From Engraulis encrasicolus (lineage: Eukaryota; Chordata; Actinopteri; Clupeiformes; Engraulidae): a DNA stretch of 64,000 nucleotides. Below the pieces are notes generated by a model. That model had not been told where the DNA came from and searched no databases. It saw only the letters and a list, made by a program, of their open reading frames with translations. Position numbers and translations under genes: made by a program. Below are positions 1 through 15,259 of this stretch, piece by piece; position 1 is the stretch's first letter, and each line of letters starts with the position of its first letter. The stretch spans positions 391,001 through 455,000 of the forward strand of contig NC_085874.1 in NCBI RefSeq assembly GCF_034702125.1, given 5' to 3'.

Positions 1-379
1 ATATACATTTTGAAGATTGTCAAACTGAAACTGTCAATATCTACTCTCGCTGAATGTTTGTGTTATGATCGCGCATTTGCGACTCATGTCAGACGATAAT
101 ACACCTCGCGGTTTTTGCGCTTGATATAGCCAACTTCGCGATCGTCGCGCTTGACTTTTTTTATTGCAAACTGAATTCACTTGGAGTTGTAACTCCGCTG
201 GCATTCTAACGCAGAGAACAACAGTCAGCTTTAGGCCAAATCGATGTGGGCCAGTGCTTTAGGGTCTAGAACTAGCTCTAGAAATCTAGTAGCATGGCTC
301 TGACTTTGCTGTAGGCTACCTGCTGCGCAGCTCCTCCCTCTCTAATGGAGCCGCTGCCCTTTTTAACAGTCAATGGCAG

Positions 380-381
<2 letters not shown>

Positions 382-453
<72 letters not shown>
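382..453 (+). repeat. (CT)n microsatellite
   Basis: Uninterrupted CT dinucleotides, 72 bp. Confidence 0.98.
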
Positions 454-455
<2 letters not shown>

Positions 456-663
456 AAATGCTGAATTGTTGAGGTCATTTTGTTTAAATAGGCTAGTTTA
501 AATGTTTGATAGATTTATCTGTATTTGCCTCTACAATTTATAGCACTGTTCATTTTGAAATGGCAGTATATTATAACTAAATGCTTCCTAACCTATTCGA
601 AAAACTTTTCAAATATTGCAGTGACTTTTTTTTTCATCACCAAATATCAACCTATTCTGAATG

Positions 664-750
664 AGCCATTTTGATATAGATTAATCTAGATTAATCTAGA
701 TTAATTCCATAATTACAGTGAGATTAATCTAGATTTAAAAAAATAATCTA
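664..750 (+). repeat. AGATTAATCT short tandem repeat and inverted copies
   Basis: Three near-tandem copies of an 11-bp AGATTAATCTA unit (677-708) and another at 720-735. Such self-complementary stretches often mark MITE ends in fish genomes; no partner end was found. Confidence 0.5.
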
Positions 751-984
751 TGCCCACCCCTACAAAATATATTAGGCCTACATGTGTGTAAAACATATGC
801 TTTTTAAGCGCGTCAAGACCGCGCGCCTCAAACGTGCCAGTTAAAGAATACACAACGTTTTCATTCTATTATTGGGCACCCATCTCAGCTTGATGTTTAG
901 AAATTAACTAACCTGTGACCTCCACTCAGAATTAACACATTGAAATTAGACTATTAAAAATAGCCTAACCGTACGTGTAGCTTC

Positions 985-1415
985 TAGCATTTTGTTCATC
1001 TGGCGTTTTACTCAAAGCCTTCCGTGCTCTCTCCTACATTCCCGAAAATATTACAATTAAAAGGCTACATTTTATTATTTTATAAAACTCGGCGTGAGCA
1101 ATGACTTCCAGAAGCATAGCGCTGTTTATAAAGGCGGATTCATAGGCCTAGTTAACGGAACTGGCGTAAGGGGTAGGCTAACATGGAAGGCACTGGAGCT
1201 CAATGTAGATCCATGCGTTAACAAGGCCTACTAGGCCTATATGTTGTTATATTCATTTCCCTCGGGATTAATACATGATACAACACAGGGTCGCATGTTG
1301 TTCATCGCGCAGTTCACTCAAAGCTTCCCGCGCTCGTTTTTTCTACACTCCCCAAACCATTATAATTTAGTGGAGTAGAGTGGAACTGTGCACCGTGCAA
1401 TGACTTCCAGAGCTC
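985..1415 (+). repeat. Diverged direct repeat, two units about 300 bp apart
   Basis: About 985-1125 and 1285-1415 share TTTACTCAAAGC / TTCACTCAAAGC, CTACA(T/C)TCCC, TTATAA and GCAATGACTTCCAGA in the same order. Roughly 65-70 percent similar by eye. Function unknown. Confidence 0.5.
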
Positions 1416-4400
1416 TTTTTCTTCTCGTTTGGAAGTTTAGCGGTGGAGGGACTCGATGTGCTCAGGGGGGAGGAGGGAGATGTCATGCAGACCTGCCCCC
1501 TCCCCGGCACACTGCAGTTGGATGCTACTCGAGAAATCCGAAAATTTCGAGGCCCATTGCCAGTCTAGGTTAATCTATGTCTATGGTGAAATCTTGCGCA
1601 CATGCACGAGCACACGCGGGCCCAAGTCTCCGCCTTGCCTCCTCCCTTATTCTATATGAATAGTCTAATTAGTACGAACAGACCCATTCATGTGCATTCA
1701 TTGGTTGAAAGAATTGGAAAGGGAACGCGGGAAGGGGAACGTGGGAAATAGGCCTACATTTCATGATGCGAGGTGAAGGTGATGTTTCGGAGGTAGCCAA
1801 TTTAAAAGGAAAAAGGCTGTGCGCACTAGCCTAACAAAATTACTTTGGCGTGTATAAGATCAGGCATTGGTAATACTTAATGTGAGGACTGCAGTTATAC
1901 TGCTGTTATACTGCAGTTCAATGCAGGTTTCCCAACAATTGATAATTACAAGGCATTACATCAAAACACGATGAGGCAGTGGCCAAGGCTTCCGAGAAAT
2001 AAACATTTATGTCGGGTATAAATATGAAAGATGACACATGTACACATAGGCTACGCCACATGTATGAATAACTTGCAGTCAATACTCAGTTAGCCTATAA
2101 AATCACCTGTTAATTGATGGACTAATGTTGTAGACTTATTAAAAGAGAAAGACAAGCACTGCGGTGAGGACGTTCCCAACAAATGCGAGAAGAAGACACA
2201 TCGCAGATCCAGAAAATATTCAAATACTTGAAATAATACTGCTGATGGGCATCCAATGTCATTGTTTCATGAGTCCGCTCATGATAGTTTCATGAGTCCA
2301 CTTCATTTTAACCAGCTGCCTCAACAATAATATGGTTGAGCTGGTTTTCTTTTTCTTTTTTAAATCACGCGCCTCAGCATTAAAATCCACATTTAACTGG
2401 CTGCATCTCTGCAATATTTCCGACCACTTACAACACATGTAGTTGCGCTACATGCCTCTGTGTGCCACCAAAAAGACGCTATGCACCACTTACGGAAACT
2501 TCCACAGCAGCCCTGAAATTCACTTGGAGATCCGCAGTTTTCCACGTCTAGTCTGTTTTAGTACATCTGACCGTGGCCGTGGAAAACAACTTAAGTAGCT
2601 TTTTTGTCTGTAAGTGAGCTTCGTACATGAGGCCCCAGATCCCAATGTTAAGCCACACGCTCTGAAAACTGCATGAACATGGACAATCTTTCATGGCTTT
2701 TCGTTTGGGAGATTAGTGTAAGCCACGACTGGCTGGGAATACCTCCCTTTCCCCAAAATTGTTGCCGATTTGTACCTAACCGCTTTGTTTTTTTTTCATC
2801 CCAAATGTGTTTTTATGGAGTACATTTTAGTAAGTTTAAGTAGGCCTAAAAGTTTTGACATTTTGGGCATGTTGTCTGATGTTCAATTTTCTGTATCAGT
2901 TCTGTACCAATGGCTCTCCTTCCTCGTTCTGAGAAACTAGGATACTAAAGATCTATTCACTACAGTATTAGCTGACAAATTAAGCCTATTGATCTTTAAA
3001 TATGTTATTGCTCCCTTCTTCAAGCCATCATACACACCCCCATACACCCCCAACGCCTCTAAACTGTCTTGTGCTTCAGAGAATACATGGTCATGTTTTT
3101 TCAAGTAAAATAATATTATATTAATAAATATTACTTGTGTTCGGTAAAAAGGGTCTAATGACCTGTGTGACCCCATCGACTATGGCACCTTCTGACTTCT
3201 GTCCCCCAAAGTGAAGCAAGAGCTCACAGCCCTAACAAGTATAGGAAGCCGTATAAAACAAATATCATTGTTCAGTTGGAAGCACCACATGTCCAGCTTA
3301 GAGTTCCCGCATGTCCCCATTGTATTAAACGGGGAGACAAATAACGACCCAACTCGCAAATGCACAGTTTGTTTTTCCTGCCATTTAATGTATCCATGCC
3401 AACACCAACAATACCTTGGCCTCGGCAACGAATTCAGGGGTGCATCTAGAGACGGCAGACAATACACTATCAATTAGCTGCCGATGAAACGCGGGCCCAT
3501 TGGGTAACAGGAGCGCAAAATGACACATCCTGTTTTGGCAAAAAGCTCGTCATCAGGATGACAGGCCAGGTCCCCCCTTTTGTGGTAACACTGTCTAATG
3601 AGGCCTACAAAAATCAGTCATCACTTCTTCAAGCGCCACCATTGCTATTCTCTGAATCTGAATCTCAAGGGCCGGTCTTACAGTCCAAGGGCTTTGGCAA
3701 CTGCGCCAGGGGCAGCCAGAGTTTACTCTAAAAATACAGGAAGGTCACGACCCCACTTTTGAGTGTTGTTTTTTAGAGAAAAGAATTGGACAGTCTGGTG
3801 ATGCATGACAGAGTCACCAGATAGCCCAACCGAATTAACCTCACTGATAAAATATCTGCCAGATCGTTGGTCTTGTATATTCCCAAGAGATGACCATATT
3901 TAGAATTTGAAAAAGAGGAAATGGGGACCCAGTAAGTTCTAGGCTGCTCTCGCATGGACGTAAATAGTCATGCCGGGCATCCAGCAAGGTGTGAGACACC
4001 ATTCCGCTAAGGGATGCAGGATGCTGGACTGCAAAATAGATTAATGCTGTTCTTCTTATTTGTTCTATGTCCTAAAAAAAGCTTTGCTTAGTGCTTACAC
4101 AACACCAGGGAGAGTACTCTGCATATTGATGAAAATGAACCCACCAGTGGTGCCATTCAGACCTTGAACAACACTTGGAAGTAGCTTAACTTTCACAAGA
4201 ATTGATACGCATGCATTTAGTATTTACCAGTATGGTCTTCTTACAGCAGAATGTAAAGCAATGAATCATTCTTTATTATCTCCCAGTGTGCATAGTAGAT
4301 GATGAAGCCGTGAGATGTGGATGAAGTTAAAGTATGATTACTGTTACTATTACTATGATTACTGTATTTTCAGTTGCCCTTCCAGATTGCTACTGAACAG

Positions 4401-4837
4401 ATTGCCAAGACACTTGACCAAATGGTCACCAATGTCATCAACGTGCCATCTTGTCGTCAGGTGCGAACGGCTCATAGCAGATAGTAGGCCTAGAGTAGTA
4501 GAATATAGTATACTTTTTATTAGGCCTAAATCCAGAGGGAAATTAAGGTGTCTGACACCTTACATAAATACACAAATACAAAACATACACAAACACCCAA
4601 TACAACACACTCAAATTAAACGTGACAGCAAGGAGATGGTATGTGGAGAAGACAAAAATCACAAGACTAGATCCATACGAAAACAAAGACTGGTTGACAG
4701 ATAGGCTACATCACTCATACCAAATTTCTACCACGCATATATTTATAATTATATGGTTCTCAGAGTCAGCGCGAACACAAATGAAGTATTTTCAAACTTG
4801 AAATCTCTTCAACAAGGTCAGACTGTATTCACGGGAG

Positions 4838-6056
4838 AGTATCTATGTTCCCCGGTCTTTGTATGGGACCAGGGAACTTGGGCCCTTTTCCTAAAAAGGG
4901 TTCTATGTTCCCCGTATTGTATCTAACCGTTCCCAAAACCATCCTTAAACTTAACCTGTCAGTAATGTAATGTTTCCGAGTTTTCAAATTGTGCCCTTCC
5001 CAAAACCATCCCTAAACCTAACCTGTCAGTAATGCAATGTTTCTGAGTTGGAAATTTGTGCCCTGACCAAAAGTATCCCTAAACCTAACCTAACCTAAAC
5101 AGCAACCTGCGCTGTGCCATGCGGTAGCAGTGTACTTGGAAGCAGCGGGGAACATACAGTATATCACGAAAGTGAATACACCCCTCACAGTTTTGCAGAT
5201 TTTTGAGTATACCTTTTCATAGGAAAGCATTACAGAAATGTAACTTTGACACAATGATTAGTGACCTTTTAACAACATATTTAACCGCTTAAATTTCTTG
5301 TTCACTCAGAAAAAAACAAAATACAGCCATTAATGTTTGAACATGTACTCACAAAAGTGAGTACACCCCAGATTAAAATCCGGTAGAGAGGGGGCTATGT
5401 TGGCTCGCATCGTCTCGAAATGAAACGAAATGAAAAGGGATGACAAGGGAGGTCATCAGTGTGCGTTTCAACCTTTCTTTGCATTGAACTTTTACATTTT
5501 GAGTCTGCATCTGGCTTAAATAGATTGGTGTGAGATTTGAATGCAATCCTATGGAGAATATCATGATCTGCTTCAGTAGTCACAGTGCATGTTGACATGC
5601 ATGTTTCTTTTAGGTGTATTTCAGATTGCCAATGTTGACAGCATTCATGCATCCCCAAACCATGTCAGTCCCACTTCCATGCTTGGCTTATGAGAGGATA
5701 CACCTTTTTTGTAAAACTCACTTGTTTACCACCACACATGCTTGACACCATCTAAAGCAAATTTGTTTATCTTGGTCTCTTCAGATCATACAACATGGTT
5801 CCAGTGATCCATATCCTTGGTCTGTTCATCTCTCTTGAGATTTCAGCGGTTAAATATGTTGTTAAAAGGTCACTAATCATTGTGTCAAAGTTACATTTCT
5901 GTAATGCTTTCCTATGAAAAGATATACTCAAAAATCTGCAAAACTGTGAGGGGTGTATTCACTTTCGTGATATACCGGTACTGTAGAACCCTTTTTTGAA
6001 AAAAGTGTCCTAAGTTTCCCGGTTGTGGGGAACATAGGACCCGGGGAACATAGGGA
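4838..6056. mobile_element. Older DNA element interrupted by the Tc1 derivative
   Basis: The left end (about 4838-4915) carries TATGTTCCCCGG and AAAAAGGGTTCTA; the right end (about 5985-6056) carries their inverse with GGGGAACATAGG. With the Tc1 piece removed, about 390 bp with imperfect inverted ends remain. The family is not recognised. Confidence 0.45.
5157..5983 (-). mobile_element. Tc1/mariner-type deletion derivative with long terminal inverted repeats
   Basis: Flanked by TA at 5155-5156 and 5984-5985. Terminal inverted repeats of roughly 130 bp start CAGTATATCACGAAAGTG. The interior is a fragment of Tc1 transposase on the minus strand: motifs like ETKINKFALDGVKHVW and GTDMVWGCMNA can be recognised, with frameshifts and stops. 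Incapable of coding a transposase. It is itself inserted in an older element (4838-6056). Confidence 0.8.
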
Positions 6057-9000
6057 TGACCCCGTATTCATGGATGGCTGGATAGTTTTGTCCACAACCT
6101 GAAGATTGTAAGTGGATAGAGGACGGTCATCAAAGGTACGATAACTTCACTCTTTCATTCATGAGCATAATGAAACATTGTGGAACCAAGTTAGTGTAGG
6201 CTATAATTTTTCAATCCCTCACCCCTCATATATCCAAGTGTGTAGGCCTAATTATTAGGCTACCTGTCTTTGAAGGTTAAGTATGCTATGCTGTAAGCTA
6301 ATTTACTGTCAACACGAATATGTTGCCCATCTCATAGTCCCTAGAACTTGCCCATGATTTCTGTCTGTTTCTGTGATTGCCTATCTTTCCCATCTTTATT
6401 TTTGGGAGAAAAATGTATGGGTTTTCCAGGGATACGATAAAACAGTTATCCCATGTAACTTAACGCCAGCCACGTTGTGGGTTTGGTTGTTACACCCGAT
6501 TACACAACAGGTAGAGGGCATGCTGAGGTAGATTTGATCGTTGAGTGGAGTCGATTTCCTGCGTCTGTCAAGCGTCTTTCAGAATCATTGATGGCAAACC
6601 CAAAATGAACAGCGGTGTCCAATGGGGATGATGTAGCATTGGCAATCTCTATTGTCAGTGTCCTGCATCAGCTGTCTCAGCATAAGTATCTATAATATGT
6701 AAGTGATTCGACTGCGCTTTTGGCAAAAGCAAAATGTCAATTGTCAGTATTTTTTCAACTAAATGACCTAGATGTTTACATAGTGTATATACCGGTATTT
6801 AAGTTTCCACACAAACAAATTGCCAAGCTTAATCTTAAATCATTTGATAAATACTCTAATGAAAGCGAACATTTGCTTGATTATTTTGTCAACAGTGTTA
6901 TGGACAAATACTATGTCATTTCAAACATAGGCCTATATAAAATACTACAGAGTTGAAACAACATACGTTTGAAAGTGCTTATGTCCCTTCACAATAATGT
7001 TGTCATTAATTTGTGCAACTGATATAGAAAATGTGATTGTTGAGCTTCATAAGTAGGATTTTATAATTCACTGTGATACAGACCGACACATTTTTCATTA
7101 TAAATCCCTGTAACGTCTGATTTGAATTTAGTCACCCTCCTTACACAAGACTTCCTTCTCCAGAGATAATCCCTAGTGTCTGTTCATAGGATTTTTCCAA
7201 CATATAAGGGATCAATAGCACAAAAACACTTTCAAAACAGTCAACCGTGTTACTCAACTGTGTTACGATCAGCAGTGCAGGGGAACAAGTCGGCACTTTT
7301 TTAGGAGAAAAAACAGAGCAGACAAACCCATCTCCCTAGAACACATATTATTTTGTTTGTTTGTCTGTCAATATGGAGATAAATTGGCAGAAACATACTC
7401 TTCCTCAACTGTCATAGCTGATGCGTAACACCATTGACTGTAACACGGCTTGACATTTCAGCCATTTTTATGGTGTTGTGCTAACTGAGGACCTCAGAAG
7501 TTCTACCACAACACCTTAATCAATTCATGTATTTGTATGCTTTATCTGTGTTTTTCTACATGTGATTTCTAATTCAGATTCTTATGAATATGTTGATAAC
7601 ACAGTTGACAGGCAATTTCCCGCTATGAGAACATGAAAAAGAATGGATTAAATTATGGAAGGATGGCGCTCAAAACTTACCAAAAAGTCTTCCCATATTC
7701 TGCCAAAGAGCTTATGACATCACGTAATGTTATTCGTATGGCCTAAGACCAAACCATTACTGATTTATGGAGGGGGTTTCAGACCATGACACGGTTAACA
7801 CAGTTTTCGTGGACACACACAAAATGGCAAATTTCATGTAAAATGGAAAGCACAGTGGTCTTTCTGACAGTTTTGTCATATTGTGATGATTACTGTGAAT
7901 CAACATTTGCAATCGTCTTGGGCAAAACAAGTTTCTTTACATGCTAATATGAAGACTGAATCTGACATTTGTAAAACAGGGCGGCATGAAAACGCCCAAA
8001 ACCAGTATGAAATATTCATTCTTGCTGAGAGAAATAATGCCATGTCTACACTTTCTGTATTATATGAAAGATAAAGGTGTGCTAATGTCCAAAACATCAT
8101 TGGATGCAGTTAATAGTCAGTGGAATTGGCAAATAAAATCCATGGACTTAAAAGCCTAGTCGAATCGTAGAATCACTCATGTACTGTCTATCTGTGCTTT
8201 GATTTTGACACAGTAGCACATCATTCGGAACATATCACAGCTTAAAAAAGATTTACTTTCTGTTTGAACTTTTGAGGCGAGTCATTGAGTCATTGAGGAG
8301 AGCTGAGCACAGTGCAAACATGACTGCCCTGGCCTAATATATGTGTATGTGGTTAAACAGTTTGAAGCACTTTGAGCACCAATTATTGTTCGCCCAGCTT
8401 TGCCAATGGCACAGTGGCAGACCATGTCATCGTCTAACTTGCATTTGTAACTGATCTTGGCACACACTCCTCTTGCTGTTGTCTTTTATTCCAGTCTTAG
8501 TGCGGGCCCCATAATAGCATGGGCCTGACTTAAATGTGATGAATAAGTGCCTCATACCTTCTTTCACTTCCAGGTTCAAATGCTGTCATCTCATCACTTA
8601 TCGTTTTACTTCTTCTTTTTAACATACAACTTCCGTCTACCAGCATTGATGGAGACTCCTTGTCTCCATATCTGTAACTGCATGTAGGCCTACACCAGAA
8701 ACGACCTAAGGTTCAGGGTAGCCGAGGTATTTGAGGAACTTTTGCCATGAATTTGCTGTATTCGCTCTGGAAATGATTTTGGCATGTTTGATTCAGCTAA
8801 TCACAGAGCGGTTCTGGCTTTTCTTTTCATTGCCGAAATCTGCTCTGGTCACCAAGGTTGCTTCGCTCCCGACGAATTCGCTTTGGTCACTTTATTTGTC
8901 AACCTATTGGGGATGTTAAACTCAGGCCCGGTGTCCAAATCTAGCCCGCGGAGTCATTTCATAGGCCTATGGCCCTCAAGATAATTTCAAATGTTGAAAT

Positions 9001-10926
9001 AATGACTTCTGTTGCTCCGGTAGCATAGGTCACTTCTGATGTACGCGCACAGTTACATGTACACAAACAACAATTAGTTTTAAATATCAATTATTGTATA
9101 GAAGGCTATACTGTACAACAGGCAATGGGATCTATAGAGCAACTTAATACAGATGTACTCTATCAAACCAAGAACATTGTCGACCGAACACTCAATATTT
9201 TTTTCATGCAACCAAAATTCAATATCACAGTGGTTAGTATACTTAAACAATCCACTCTATACAATAAAACAGAATGTATTGGCTATAGAACAGAAAACCT
9301 ACTGCCAGTCTGTAAGTGTAGGCTAACTGACAGTGATACCATGCTGTGGTCACTGTTGAGTCTCACCTGTTGCTATAGTTACTATAAATGCCCAATAAAC
9401 ATGGTGCAGTGTGGATGTTGCTGCAATAATGAAATTAAATCTGTTGCGTAGAAGACTGACTATCGTTCGGACATTCTTGTTTCGGCACGTGTGTCACTAT
9501 TGACAAACGTACACCAGTCATTTGCCAACCGTGTCCATAACTACCGTGAATATTTACATGACCTCACATGAATTTTAAGTGATGTAATTTAAATGATTTA
9601 AGTGATGCAACACAGAGAGTTACACACCCTTGGTGAGCTCTGTTCCAAAGACAAGGTCCACAAAAAAGGAAAATCCTGGTTTCAATCCTTGTACTGTAAA
9701 TAAGGGATTTCATATACAGTAATAATCTAGCCTACTTCTATCTCCACTGTGTCATTGAACAGGCATGTTTCTGTGGATCAAAGTAATGTTGCCATTAAGC
9801 TAAAAAATATTTTTTAAAATGCATAGAAAACTCAAGATACAAAAACGTGTAGGGGATCCCAGGATAGAAAGTTTTGCTTTGAGAAAATATGTTTCTTTGA
9901 CTCAGTTAGGCCTAAATTCAAACTCAGTATTAAGATGAACACCAAGGTCAAGTAGAGGTCGATAGTGAACCGATGTGATGTGTAATGACAAAATAAAAAA
10001 ACATTTTCGTGTGACGTTCCTTGGAGCATAGTTCTGTAATGTGCCTTGTGTAATGCATATGCTCAAATTTCCTGACCAAGAGTTGACATGGGAGGTTTCT
10101 GCCTTGGTCCTGGAAAGGATAATTTCCTTGTCGAACACACCAATGAAAACACTGCACTGCCCTCTAACAGAAGAACTGCGTGTGCCCATATCAAACAATC
10201 AGTTTCCCACAATTCCTCTTATTTAATGGAGTCCCTTTTGAACTGGGTGAGAGCGCACTTTAACATAAGCATCTTCCCTTTCACTTTTCACTGTGTCTCT
10301 CTGTTTCTGGCTCTTTCTCTTTGTCTCTCTCTCTCTGCCAGCCCTTCATCACTAGCAGTGATTGTTTGCAGATGTGGGTGATGCACTCTTACGTAACAGC
10401 CCTTTCATACTGCTGGGGTAGTTTGGGATGTCATAGTATGCACACTCATATCCTTCTCTGTGCTTTTTTTTATATACTGACGCGATTAAAAGCCCAGTAT
10501 GGAAACCAGCAGACGCTGTGTTGCTACGTTGGGTCGGGCGCGGGAGCAGCTGCAGTGTCACCAATGACGACAGCACACAGACGCACACCTCTTACGCATC
10601 ACCCAATTTGGTCAACGCTATGTCACAGTTGCCATGACACTCCTGTGGTAACTGGTCGGCTGCCAATCCCAAACAAAAAACTACTATGTGTGGTGGGCGC
10701 AGGGTGAGGGGCACTGAGTGCATTTAAATCAGTTTTGGGGGTACGTTTTGGGTAATGTGGGTGCTGATATCACATTACATTAAATTTAACTCATTTAGGA
10801 AAGTAAGAGTTCAGCCTGACTGGTTGAGTTCAATGTGAGTGGCTGAAGTGGCACATCAGTAAAGATGAGAACAGGTTGTTAATCCAATCACCTGCAAGGA
10901 TTTTTGATAAGGAGCATCATTCGAAA

Positions 10927-11061
<135 letters not shown>

Positions 11062-11810
11062 GGGTGGCAGGGTATTGTGAAGAAGAGTGACAAAGGAACA
11101 ACTATTATTTTTTAATAATGTCACAGCAACTTGAAATACATTCAAGGAGAGTTGTTTATGGAACATTTTACCATAGGTTACCACTTCTTTAGTTAGGCTG
11201 GTCTGCTTTGGAAGTCTGCCAATGTGCATTGATACAAGCAATAAGGCCCATAGAGCAATGTCATGTGCAAACCCTGCAAAAAGCAAAAATATTCTCCAAT
11301 GAGTTATCAGAACAACCCTTCCACATAGCAGCGTATAGGGTAGCTTTGTGGTCTGCATGCAAGCTAAAAACTGGACTTGACGCAAAGTCTGCATGAGATT
11401 TTTCTTCAGAACAGACCTTGCTAAATTTGCTGTGTAAAAGACACAACATGATGGTCCTGACGTCAGAAGCCATAGCTGGTTGTGAGAAAAATGGAACTGT
11501 GAATGAAATGGACACCATGGTGTTTCTGGCGGTGAAACACCCCGTGTTCATTGACTCTGGGCTCTGTCATGTCTCTGTGACATTGCGCAAGACCATAACT
11601 GTCGTCAGCATCATAAAGCAGGAATGAGTCATTTTGAGCGTCTAGTCAGAGCCGACTGGCAAAATAAATAAATAAACAACAGATTCAGGGAAAGTTAAAC
11701 ACAGAAAGTCTTCTCATTTCCCCTTTTATCTGCTACTCTCGCCCATGCAACTTCAACAGATGTGATATCAAGCAGAGCACAGATCAAAACCACCAAAACC
11801 TACCTGTAAC

Positions 11811-11813
<3 letters not shown>

Positions 11814-11864
<51 letters not shown>

Positions 11865-11888
11865 AAGAAAGAGAAAGAGAAAGAGAGG
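11814..11888 (+). repeat. (AG)n / (AAAG)n microsatellite
   Basis: Pure AG to about 11860, then AAAG and AAAGAG variants. Confidence 0.95.
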
Positions 11889-12498
11889 CTATTATTTAAC
11901 ACAAATTTGGACTTTAACAGCTAAGCATGTTACATGTTACACTGAAGTTTCACAGAATGATTGGAATATTACAATATAGTAATTGTGTTTGTTTTTTGGG
12001 GTTTGTGTACCTCTTTAGTTTGGGGCAATATCAGCTCTGGCAAGATCTTAACTCCCAATTTATATTTTAACTTGATTTCGGCACTGAACAAAGAACAAGA
12101 AACACATGTTTCCAAGTCATGGAATTCCAATAGCCAACAGCACTGCATAACTGTATATTCACCCTGGCTATAGCCACATAGCCAATATTACAATGTTCAT
12201 GCAGTGAAAGTAGAGAGGATTTCATGTTTAAAAATACCAGGGATTTATTCAATAACAGATTTAATATTGTTATCTATTGTTAACTTTTTCATATAACTTC
12301 ACTTAACTTCACAACTTCATAACTTGATAACTTGATAACTTTACTTAACTATAAATTCATACACTACACTTTAAAGCGATGGATTTTTTTTAAAGACAGA
12401 ATGAAAACAATAAACACCACAGAATAAAACTATGAAGGAAAAAGTCTAGAGAGTGAATGTAAAGTGTATTCCCATGCAGAAGGGGACGTCTCAAGCCA

Positions 12499-12552
12499 AC
12501 ACACACACACACAAACACACACACTGATACGACTCTCTCTCTCTCTCTCTCT
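12499..12552 (+). repeat. (AC)n and (CT)n short microsatellites
   Basis: AC run with one AA interruption (12499-12524), then CT (12532-12552). Confidence 0.9.
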
Positions 12553-12815
12553 GTGAGTATTGGCGCTGGCCACACGGGGACAGACACAAACAGGGGCAGA
12601 GGAAGAAGGGTTTGTTTACTGAGACGGGACTGAGCCAGGGGAAAGGTTACCCTGCTGCTTGTGATATGACCAATAAGCTCCAGGAGTCCAGTTTGTGGAG
12701 AACTCCATGCAGCCATGTGTTTTACTAGCTGACATGTTTTTGCCTGCGTTAGCTCTGACCCAAGGATATGAGGTCAGGGAACAAAGGAGGAGAGGATGTG
12801 TGTGTACCCCCCCCC

Positions 12816-12823
<8 letters not shown>

Positions 12824-12905
<82 letters not shown>

Positions 12906-13004
12906 ATTTTTCACTGTCATTTTCTCTTTGACACACTCTGTCTTCACTCTCTAACAAACACACACACGCGCGCATGCACGCACAAGCGCATACATGCAAA
13001 CACA

Positions 13005-13056
<52 letters not shown>

Positions 13057-13064
13057 TGCACGCA

Positions 13065-13111
<47 letters not shown>

Positions 13112-13114
13112 ACA

Positions 13115-13201
<87 letters not shown>

Positions 13202-13209
13202 GCGCGCGC
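12824..13209 (+). repeat. Compound (CA)n-(CGCA)n-(CA)n-(CG)n array
   Basis: CA tract (12824-12904), 50 bp of unique sequence, then CA with CGCA repeats (about 13005-13070), a long CA tract and a final CGCGCGCG. Strictly alternating purine-pyrimidine over most of its length. Confidence 0.95.
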
Positions 13210-14580
13210 AGTGCAGTACACAAACAGTTGGGAAGTTGTCAATTATATTTGGGATCTAATTATTCCCCTTCTCTGAAGACATTCATGCTTTCATTTGGCT
13301 CTGCTCTCACTCAAGAAAACAATTCAACAAGGCAGATTGCCATCATAAATGCCACCTGTACAGTAACCTAAAGGAGTGTAACTGTATTAAACCAATCTGC
13401 ATTTTTTTTAAAATAAATGGCTCTGTTCGCCAACATTAATTTGTTTCTTTTCCAAACAAAATGGCAAAACTTTCACCTGCGTGAAGCTGGCCCCCCCTCA
13501 GACCCAAAATGTTGAAATAATAATCATCCACATGCTTTAGCTCCTATACTGTAGGCTAACAAATAGTGTCCTCAGTCGCAGACTCAATATAATTCTCCCA
13601 TACTTGTCTAATGTCGGGCAACTGCATTTTATGTGAGTTAAAAAGTTGGACGTTAATGTAATTGCTACTACTTTGCTAAATTTACTATTATTATTATGGG
13701 CCTCTCTCATAACGGTCTGCTGCTAAGTACTACAAGTTTACCACCCATCATCCACATGCTTTGGCTCCTATAGGCTGTACTGGTGTGGACCTAGGCTACT
13801 ACAGCAGTATTAGTGTAACTTTTAGAAAGCAGAATCCCACTCCAAGCCTAATAAGGTTTGCAATTAGATCCAAACTGTGTTTTTAAAAAAACGTAGGATA
13901 AGGCTTGAAAGTGGTGCGTATATGAAGCAAAAAATAAATCTCCACTGTACAAGAGTTCAATGCTAACCCTGTCATTGTTTGGAAAACGCACCCCCTGGAC
14001 TGGTATGTGCACAAATAAAGCAGTGAATAATGATAAGGACCTTTGCCATGGTCCCTAACTGTAATGAAAATCAGTAAAGGTCAACACAGTTACACAGCAG
14101 CAGCTGTGGAGATGAGAGAGGAATTCCTATACACTAGAACAGAATGCAGCAAATAATGTGAAAAAAAGTGAAGTCACAATTTTAAAAAAAGATTCATTGA
14201 GGTCACACTGCTCTCCATGTCTGCAGTGTGAAAAGCTACTGGATTACAGTAAAAGAATCACTGGATGTTGAAGTGTTCAGTACATTTTTGAAGCGTTGTT
14301 TTTAAAAACATGGATAGTCCAATCTACCACTCTTAGCCATTCCTACTATCTAAGCCGTAGGCCTACACCTCATATATCTGCTTAGAGAATGATGCACTGT
14401 TCCCCCTTTTGTCTTTCTTTTTGGAGTACAAGGAGTTTCAAGGGACTCTCAAGTATTTTGTGTTTAGGCTGCCTGGTGGTTATGAATCAGACGATGAGTA
14501 GCAAACCATTTGTTCCCCCTGTCTTACGCACACACATGCATGCACATACATATAGTACACACTTGCATATGCAAACCGTA

Positions 14581-14724
<144 letters not shown>

Positions 14725-15168
14725 CCTCCTGGTGGCCTCCTGTTCTAATCAATCCTTCAATGTACTGCAGTCTTTCAAGAACCCTGTCTCAGAGGAAAAA
14801 TCCTGCAATGTCTGCAGCACGTACAGTAGGTCTATATATACGCTAATCTGGAGGATGAACGCGGAGAGTAGATCTTTTCCTTTCTGCTGTAACTCATTGG
14901 GAAAGGATGACTGAGCATGCATCCATGTTTTTTGGGTTTTTTTTTCGAAGATCAGTAAACACGATCTACATTCCAGTCTCACAAATGACATTAACTTCAA
15001 AGGAGCATCTGTTGAGAGGGGTTTGCCATGCACTAACTGTATTTTGTACTTTATGCAGGTAACTAAGACCGGAACCGCTCTCAGATATTGTCCACATGTC
15101 ACACTGTTTACCGCCGTAGTCCCCTCACAGTGCTCCAAGTGCATTGCGGCAGGCTTTGCTACCACATG

Positions 15169-15170
<2 letters not shown>

Positions 15171-15259
<89 letters not shown>

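Noticed and set aside
4920..5100. Interstitial telomere repeat (CCCTAAACCTAACC)
   Set aside because: Only short degenerate CCTAA words within a larger dispersed phrase that recurs near 18670 and 41160; no run of TTAGGG units.
5373..5564. Functional Tc1 transposase gene
   Set aside because: All Tc1-related segments in the window are short, frameshifted and lack the N-terminal DNA-binding region together with the catalytic triad.
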